Positions 6,186-10,772 of a stretch of 10,772 bases of DNA are shown here, piece after piece. This DNA is from Verrucomicrobiota bacterium. Its GTDB lineage: Bacteria > Verrucomicrobiota > Verrucomicrobiia > Verrucomicrobiales > Verrucomicrobiaceae. Numbering within the stretch: position 1 is the first letter of the stretch; the number at the start of each line of letters is the position of its first letter. The notes under the pieces are model-generated. The model made no database searches and had not been told where the DNA came from. It saw nothing but the letters and a program-made list of their open reading frames with translations. The position numbers and the translations under genes are program-made. The stretch covers positions 1 to 10,772 of the forward strand of contig JAIOQF010000301.1 of assembly GCA_021413535.1 (NCBI GenBank), in the 5' to 3' direction.

Positions 6186-7451
6186 ATGTCCACCTTTTCC
6201 AATCTAGGCAATCTGCTTTCCGGCCCCAGCGGCATCCAGGAGTTGATGGCCGATCTCGGCGAGGCTTTCTCCACCGCGCCCGACATGCGCATGCTCGGCG
6301 GCGGCAATCCTGCGGCTATCCCGCAGATGCAGGCGCTCTGGCGCGACCGGATGCGTGAATTGCTCGATGACTCCGGTAAGCTTGACCGCGCGCTCTTGAA
6401 CTACGATCCGCCAGCCGGAAACCCATTGTTCCGCGAAACCTTCGCCGCGTTTCTCAAGCGCGACTGCGGCTGGAACGTGGCACAGGAAAACATCTGCGTT
6501 CTGCCCAGCAGCCAGACGGCGTTCTTTCTGCTCTTCAATCTGCTGGCTGGAGAATCCAGCGCCGGGAAGAAGCGCATCCTGCTGCCCCTCATTCCGGAAT
6601 ATATCGGCTATGCGAATCAGGGCTCATGCGCCGATTTCTTCACCGCCTGCCTGCCGCACATTGAGGAACGCGGGGCGCATGAGTTCAAGTATCACATCGA
6701 TTTTGAAAAACTGCGCATCACGCCGGACATCGCGGGCGTGTGCGTTTCCTGCCCCACGAATCCAACAGGGAACGTCATCAGCCCCGAAGAGTTCGCCCGC
6801 CTTAGGGAACTCACCGCCCAGCACCGCATCCCGCTTATCATCGACAACGCTTACGGTCATCCCTTCCCGGGAGTGATCTACAACGGCTTCCGCCCGCAGT
6901 GGGACGAGGGCATGATTTTCTCCATCAGCATGAGCAAGGTCGGCCTGCCCGGAGTGCGCACCAGCATGATTGTCGCCGCGCCGAACATCATCAAGGCGCT
7001 CAGCAACATGAACGCCATCGTCTCCCTGGCGAACGGCAACCTCGGCCAGGCCATCCTGCAACCGATGCTCGCTGACGATACGCTCATCCGCCTCTCCCGC
7101 GATGTCATCGCTCCCTTCTACCGCCATCGATCGGATCATGCGCATCATATCTTACAGCATGAACTTGGAGATAAAATTCCATGGGCCGTGCACTCGCGCG
7201 AAGGTGCGTTCTTCCTCTGGTTATGGCTGAAGGATCTACCGATCCCCGCAGCGGAACTCTACCAGCGGCTCAAGAAGAAAAAGGTGCTCGTCATCCCCGG
7301 CCATTACTTCGCCTACGGTCTCGACGCCCCCTGGCCCCACGCCGATCAATGCCTGCGCCTGACCTTTTCCCAGCCGGAGCACATCGTGCGCGAAGGGTTG
7401 GAGATTTTGGCGGATGTGGTGAAAGCTGTGTATGCTCAAGGCCCGCACTAA
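6186..7451 (+). CDS. avtA: Valine-pyruvate aminotransferase (PLP fold type I)
   Basis: The 421-residue product tracks remembered E. coli AvtA closely along its whole length: MLGGGNPAAIPQMQ, LNYDPPAGNPLFRE, PLIPEYIGYA, FKYHIDFEKLRI, PTNPTGNVIS, IIDNAYGHPFPGVIY, SMSKVGLPG, EGAFFLWLWLKDLPI and VPGHYF-like VIPGHYFAYGLDAPWPH. It transfers the amino group between L-valine (also alanine, aminobutyrate) and pyruvate or 2-oxoisovalerate in the cytoplasm. The PLP Schiff-base lysine is Lys251 in SMSK, Asp220 in IDNAYG should hold the pyridine nitrogen, and the Arg in CLRLTFS near the C-terminus should bind the substrate carboxylate. I chose ATG 6186 (MSTFSNLG, aligning with the start of E. coli AvtA). 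A GTG at 6174 would add four residues. E. coli AvtA is of almost the same length. No other amino-acid biosynthesis gene is adjacent. Confidence 0.95.
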   Translation: MSTFSNLGNLLSGPSGIQELMADLGEAFSTAPDMRMLGGGNPAAIPQMQALWRDRMRELLDDSGKLDRALLNYDPPAGNPLFRETFAAFLKRDCGWNVAQENICVLPSSQTAFFLLFNLLAGESSAGKKRILLPLIPEYIGYANQGSCADFFTACLPHIEERGAHEFKYHIDFEKLRITPDIAGVCVSCPTNPTGNVISPEEFARLRELTAQHRIPLIIDNAYGHPFPGVIYNGFRPQWDEGMIFSISMSKVGLPGVRTSMIVAAPNIIKALSNMNAIVSLANGNLGQAILQPMLADDTLIRLSRDVIAPFYRHRSDHAHHILQHELGDKIPWAVHSREGAFFLWLWLKDLPIPAAELYQRLKKKKVLVIPGHYFAYGLDAPWPHADQCLRLTFSQPEHIVREGLEILADVVKAVYAQGPH

Positions 7452-7616
7452 AAATCGCAAAGCGGTTGAAGGGAGGATGCAGGCTATTACAGGATGTTGG
7501 CGGTCAATATACAACATCGGCCTACTTGCTGAACTCGTTGAAAAAGCGCTGCTCTCCGACCTGTTGCCTCATAAAGGATGACACCGGCAACCAAGCTGAT
7601 GTCCACGAGTCAATAA
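7452..7616. other. Intergenic stretch without recognisable gene
   Basis: This is the first part of a 471-bp gap between avtA and the regulator. I see no convincing coding frame, no RNA gene and no strong terminator after avtA. It may be flanking debris from the transposase remnant that follows, but no inverted terminal repeat was recognised. Confidence 0.4.
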
Positions 7617-7838
7617 GTCAGAGAAGAGATGCTGCCGCGCCTGCGGAAGAGGTATGTTGGGCGCGGACGCATGATAGACGGGCTGTGCGCGTAGTTCGGC
7701 AACACCCGCAAGCACGCCATCAAGCTGCTGGGCGCGCGCACGGGCTGGAGCGCCGATCCGAGCGTGCGCTAAAGGCGGCCTCCAGAGTATGATCCTGAAA
7801 TCGTGGAGGTGCTCTGGTGCATCTGGAAGGTATCCTAG
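7617..7838 (+). pseudogene. Decayed transposase/integrase N-terminal remnant
   Basis: The plus frame through ATG 7629 reads EEMLPRLRKRYVGRGR, MIDGLCA, stop, FGNTRKHAIKLLGARTGW, SADPSVR, stop, RRPPEYDPEIVEVLWCIWK, stop. This matches the layout I recall for the helix-turn-helix N-terminus of IS481-like transposases, where a (L/I)DELCELxGYxRKHAIKLL segment is followed by RPPxYxPEVVEVLxxIW. In-frame stops stand at 7692 (TAG), 7770 (TAA) and 7836 (TAG), and the catalytic DDE domain is missing, so it is inactive. Weak similarity may continue to about 7875. It points to a past insertion between avtA and the regulator gene. Confidence 0.7.
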
Positions 7839-7885
7839 AACACTAGTAGATGCATTCCAGCCTCCCCAAACATATAAAAACCTTG

Positions 7886-7928
7886 TTTGACATGCCGTCT
7901 TTTTAAATGACAGCTTTTTGACATGCCG
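7886..7928. repeat. 12-bp direct repeat spanning the regulator start
   Basis: TTTGACATGCCG occurs at 7886-7897 and again at 7917-7928, 31 bp apart, about three helical turns. The second copy contains the regulator's start codon (ATG 7923). Each copy includes TTGACA, the ideal sigma-70 -35 hexamer, but no good -10 stands 16-18 bases after either. The repeat may be an autoregulatory operator or the product of a small duplication. Confidence 0.45.
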
Positions 7929-8993
7929 CGCAGCTCATCATTTTCCAATGTGACCGAGCAGGTCGTCAATCTCCTCCGTGAAGGGATGCTTTCGGGGCGC
8001 TGGCGAGGCACCCTTCCCGGGCGGGACCAGCTAGCCGGGGAATTGGGCGTCAGCAACACGACGATGGAGGCGGCCATGAGGCGGCTGGCGAAGGAGGGTA
8101 TGCTGGTCTCGCAGGGGACGGGCAAGCGGCGCCGGATCGTTCTGTCTGAGGGCAACGTGGTGCCACGGGACTACCGGGTCAATTTCCTTTCCTACGAATC
8201 CTTTAGTCCGGGTTTGCCGCAAGTCCTAGATCTGCTGGCGCAACTCCGGAAGGCAGGCTTTGCCGTCGACTTCGCGCCTAAATCCTTGCTGGATCTGGGC
8301 ATGGACGTGAAGCGGGTCGCCCAGCATGTTCAGCAAAACCCGGCCGATGCCTGGATCGTTGCTTCCGGATCCCGTGAGGTGCTTGAATGGTTTTGCCAAC
8401 AGCCCACACCTTCCTATGCCTATTTTGGGAACAAGTCGGATATTCCCATCGCCGGATGCAGTGTCCGAAGAGACATGCCCAAGCTGATCCGGCGCTTGGT
8501 CGAACTGGGTCACCGTCGCATCGTGCTCTTGATCAGGGAAGAGCACTTGAAACCGAAGCACTCCTTTTTTGCCACTCTCTTCCTGGAAGCGCTTGAAGAG
8601 GCGGGCATCACTCCGAGTTCCTACAACCTGCCTGAATGGGGCTATCAGCCCGAAGGATTGCGGCGCTGCCTGGATTCTCTTTACAAGGTCACTCCCCCAA
8701 CGGTCCTGATCGTCACCGAAATGTCCATCTTGCTCGCCGTAAGGGACTTTCAGGCGCAACGCGGGATCATCGCTCCCCGTGACGTTTCCTTGATCAGTCT
8801 CGATCAGAATCAGTTCTTTAAGTGGTGCGACCCGCAGGTTGCCCATTTTGTCTGGGATGCCAAGTCTCTAAACCGCCGGGTCGTGCGCTGGGCCAAACAT
8901 GTGGCCGTTGGCATAGAGGACCGGCGCCAGATTTTCACCAAGACGAGTTTTGTCGAGGGCGGAACGATCGGGCCTGCGCCCCAGGGCCGGTGA
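7923..8993 (+). CDS. GntR-HTH / LacI-type sensor hybrid transcriptional regulator
   Basis: This 356-residue cytoplasmic regulator has a GntR-like winged helix at about residues 8-75 (VTEQVVNLLREGMLSGRW, LPGRDQLAGELGVSNTTMEAA, KEGMLVSQGTGKRRRI). After it comes a LacI/GalR-type periplasmic-binding fold at about 84-350, recognisable by LVELGHRRIVLL, FLEALEEAGI, PPTVLIVTEMSILLAVRDF, PRDVSLISLD and the ending SFVEGGTIGP. Such hybrids usually respond to a sugar or sugar derivative and control carbohydrate-utilisation genes; the ligand here is unknown. The start at 7923 has no Shine-Dalgarno but puts the wing-helix at the usual distance. The gene converges on the large transglutaminase-like gene with 28 bp between them, so any control of that gene would have to act at a promoter outside the window. 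A decayed transposase lies just upstream. Confidence 0.88.
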   Translation: MPRSSSFSNVTEQVVNLLREGMLSGRWRGTLPGRDQLAGELGVSNTTMEAAMRRLAKEGMLVSQGTGKRRRIVLSEGNVVPRDYRVNFLSYESFSPGLPQVLDLLAQLRKAGFAVDFAPKSLLDLGMDVKRVAQHVQQNPADAWIVASGSREVLEWFCQQPTPSYAYFGNKSDIPIAGCSVRRDMPKLIRRLVELGHRRIVLLIREEHLKPKHSFFATLFLEALEEAGITPSSYNLPEWGYQPEGLRRCLDSLYKVTPPTVLIVTEMSILLAVRDFQAQRGIIAPRDVSLISLDQNQFFKWCDPQVAHFVWDAKSLNRRVVRWAKHVAVGIEDRRQIFTKTSFVEGGTIGPAPQGR

Positions 8994-9021
8994 GAACGGA
9001 AAGGATGAAGTGGCCAAGTCG

Positions 9022-10772
9022 CTACTTTACGGGTTCCAGCTTCATTTCCCTCATGGTGAATCCCCTGCCCGTTTTGCAAGTGAGCATGAGGGTGTTTCTT
9101 CCTTCCTTGAGTTCGATTTCGACAGGCTTTGTCCGCTCCCACATCCCGCTCGTGTAGGGTAGCTCCACATCGATTTGTGTCCTTCTGTTAAGCCGCACCA
9201 GGTTGATTTGAGACGGGGCGATGGTGCATACGTCAAGGGTGAGCCTGTATTTGCCGTCTTTCGGCGCATCGATGTAATAGGTCAAGAGTTCGGGTTCTTT
9301 CCCCAACCGGGCGTAGTGCATCTGGGTTCCCGTTTTCTCGTAATTTGCCATGAAGAGAATCCGCCCCGTGCTGGCGGTCGGTCTCGCACAGGATGCGGCG
9401 GGAAGGGTGATGGTGCCTTCGGCGGCAATGACGATCTTCTTATGATCCTCCGGGATCACATAGGCCGCGCCATCGTAGGTCTCGCTGATATCCGCCTCGG
9501 ACTCCCCGAGTAATTTCTTGGCTTCGTCCCCAGTCATGGCCGCGAGTTTTTTCTCATCTTCAGATTTCGCGATCGCGGCATCCGCCACCATCACGCGCTT
9601 TTTGTAGAACGCCAGGGCGTTCCAGAAGCCACCGCCCTGGCCGTAGGAGATGCGGTCTACTTTTTCCTCGCCCAGTGCATCGGCGATCCACTGCGCCCGC
9701 AGCACCTGCATGTAGGCCTCGGGAAAGTCGCGCGCTTGTGAGTCGAGGTAGAAGTCAAGCCCGCCGGGCGAGTTGGACCACCAGGCTCCTAAATTGACCT
9801 TCCAACCCGTCGGCGTCCAGTGAGACATGGCGCCGTGTGCAGTCTGGGGATGGTTGCGGGACGGAATGCCGAAAGCGCGGCAAGAGAGTCGGCCGAACCA
9901 TGCGCGGGGGCCGCAGGAGCCACCGAGTGCGAGCGCCTGTTGAGACTTGGAGCCCAAATCATCATCCTTGCGGATGCTGTCATAGGGCATGTCGCTTTTC
10001 ACGATGCGGATATAGCGCCAATGATAGTCGGAAGTCCTGATGTGGTCCGGGCGGTAGTTGCGCAACATTTTCCGCATCCATGCAAGATCATCCAGGCCTC
10101 GCTCGCCGACGGTGATGAATCGGCAGAGCCATGGTGTCATGTCCTTGAATGCCGGATCAAGTTCTCCATCGAGGAAGGCTTTCTCGTAGTGCTGGTAGCG
10201 TTCGACCGGATCGTTGCAGCTCAATGCGATGCTGGTGCCCAGTGCCAGGCGCTGGAAGATAGTGCCGACCTCGCGGGCGCGTTCATTCTTTTCCAGGATC
10301 GCGGCGTAAGTCTGCATGGCCTTGCCGTAGTTGCCGTCCATGGCTCCCCCCGCCACGGCGATCTGCTTCATGAGCGCTTCATCGGCGAAGAGTTTGTCCA
10401 GGAGTGCCTCTTCAGCCTTGCCCTGTTGGGAGAATTCGGCAAGTCCGCGCGGAGTGCCATGGGTGAGGATGGAGATTCTGACCAGCTTGCCATCGAGCGC
10501 GTCACTGCCGAGGAAAGCGCCGTGATCCGCAAGGAGCGCCCTGGCGGAGTCCATCATCTTGGCTTCCACCTGCGTTAGCGCTTCCTTATACTTGGCAACA
10601 TCCGCGGCATTCGAGCCCATCGCCGGGGCCTCGAGCGAGGCCAGCGCCGTCCGCGCTTCTAAAAAGGCGGCCTTCTTCTTTTCATCGATGGCTGGCAACG
10701 AGGATACGACCTCCTTGCTGAGGGATGAGAGCATCGCCTCATACTTGGCCCGCAGTCTTTCACCCTGTGCCG
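9022..10772 (-). CDS. Transglutaminase-like protein with C-terminal carbohydrate-binding-like domain (5' partial)
   Basis: The frame is open to the window edge: before the Met at 10734 it continues with AQGERLRAKYEA, so the true start is outside. At least 582 residues are visible. Numbered from that Met, residues 1-65 are helical and charged, probably coiled coil. Residues 66-260 are mixed helical. Residues 270-320 hold a transglutaminase-like core: GGSCGPRAWFGRLSCRAFGIPS with candidate nucleophile Cys274, then QTAHGAMSHWTPTGWKVNLG with His300. The usual third-triad Asp is not evident; Asn314 sits near its place, so activity is uncertain. Residues about 421-570 are a beta-sandwich resembling CBM6/35-like domains (TYYIDAPKDGKYRLTLDV; EIELKEGRNTLMLTCK; ending MREMKLEPV). 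The layout resembles large secreted proteins of Planctomycetes and Verrucomicrobia, but export cannot be checked here. It may act on extracellular protein or glycan-linked peptide. It converges on the regulator gene. Confidence 0.75.
   Translation of the reverse strand, partial: AQGERLRAKYEAMLSSLSKEVVSSLPAIDEKKKAAFLEARTALASLEAPAMGSNAADVAKYKEALTQVEAKMMDSARALLADHGAFLGSDALDGKLVRISILTHGTPRGLAEFSQQGKAEEALLDKLFADEALMKQIAVAGGAMDGNYGKAMQTYAAILEKNERAREVGTIFQRLALGTSIALSCNDPVERYQHYEKAFLDGELDPAFKDMTPWLCRFITVGERGLDDLAWMRKMLRNYRPDHIRTSDYHWRYIRIVKSDMPYDSIRKDDDLGSKSQQALALGGSCGPRAWFGRLSCRAFGIPSRNHPQTAHGAMSHWTPTGWKVNLGAWWSNSPGGLDFYLDSQARDFPEAYMQVLRAQWIADALGEEKVDRISYGQGGGFWNALAFYKKRVMVADAAIAKSEDEKKLAAMTGDEAKKLLGESEADISETYDGAAYVIPEDHKKIVIAAEGTITLPAASCARPTASTGRILFMANYEKTGTQMHYARLGKEPELLTYYIDAPKDGKYRLTLDVCTIAPSQINLVRLNRRTQIDVELPYTSGMWERTKPVEIELKEGRNTLMLTCKTGRGFTMREMKLEPVK

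Noticed and set aside
5576..6307. Long antisense open frames (243 and 131 codons) opposite the pentapeptide gene
   Set aside because: They arise from the periodic codon pattern of the pentapeptide repeats and show only repetitive, low-complexity translation; the plus-strand frame has the recognised repeat.
7181..7792. 203-codon plus-strand frame running from avtA into the gap
   Set aside because: Its first half is a shifted reading of avtA and its second half crosses the transposase remnant in the wrong frame.
7452..7922. Search for a tRNA, riboswitch or attachment site in the gap
   Set aside because: No cloverleaf, no known aptamer core and no tRNA-end repeat could be seen.
8226..8846. 206-codon minus-strand open frame opposite the regulator
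   Set aside because: The plus strand encodes a clear LacI-type sensor domain here; the antisense product shows no family feature.
9820..10578. 252-codon plus-strand open frame opposite the transglutaminase-like gene
   Set aside because: It lies wholly inside a gene with recognisable domains on the other strand and has no recognisable motif; high-GC coding DNA often gives such shadows.

Overview
The window is GC-rich bacterial chromosome from a Gram-negative organism: it encodes an outer-membrane beta-barrel and several proteins with signal peptides. A planctomycete/verrucomicrobial origin (probably Verrucomicrobiota) is an inference. It rests on a GntR-headed LacI-like regulator, a large secreted transglutaminase-like/beta-sandwich protein, a remnant of a transposase type I associate with that group, and the scarcity of Shine-Dalgarno sequences. 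There is no rRNA, tRNA or CRISPR.

Layout. (1) 3-3117, plus strand: a tightly coupled trio. It comprises the tail of a probable exported beta-sandwich protein, a membrane sensor histidine kinase whose GTG start overlaps that gene's stop (GTGA), and an outer-membrane porin-like barrel whose ATG overlaps the kinase stop (ATGA). (2) 3118-3676: a GC-rich hairpin followed on the minus strand by a T run, a minus-strand gene for a tiny secreted His/Ser-rich protein, and a 221-bp divergent intergenic region with a perfect 10+10 palindrome and a LexA-like site. (3) 3677-7451, plus strand: an exported TPR protein, a possible small membrane-peptide ORF split between frames, a pentapeptide-repeat protein, and a clear valine-pyruvate aminotransferase (avtA). 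(4) 7452-7922: 471 bp with no intact gene, holding a decayed transposase N-terminus and a 12-bp direct repeat at the start of the next gene. (5) 7923-8993, plus strand: a hybrid GntR-HTH/LacI-type regulator. (6) 9022 to the window end, minus strand: a convergent large protein with a transglutaminase-like core and a C-terminal carbohydrate-binding-like beta-sandwich; its start lies outside the window.

How the parts fit together. The first three genes look like one transcription unit linking envelope sensing to an outer-membrane channel; no response regulator is visible in the window. The TPR, pentapeptide and avtA genes are co-directional but loosely spaced, so a shared function is not implied. 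The regulator and the transglutaminase-like protein converge, so adjacency alone does not show control. No complete novel defence or mobile system is visible. The best leads are the coupled sensor/barrel unit, the His-rich secreted peptide with its palindromic upstream element, and the frame-split membrane ORF.
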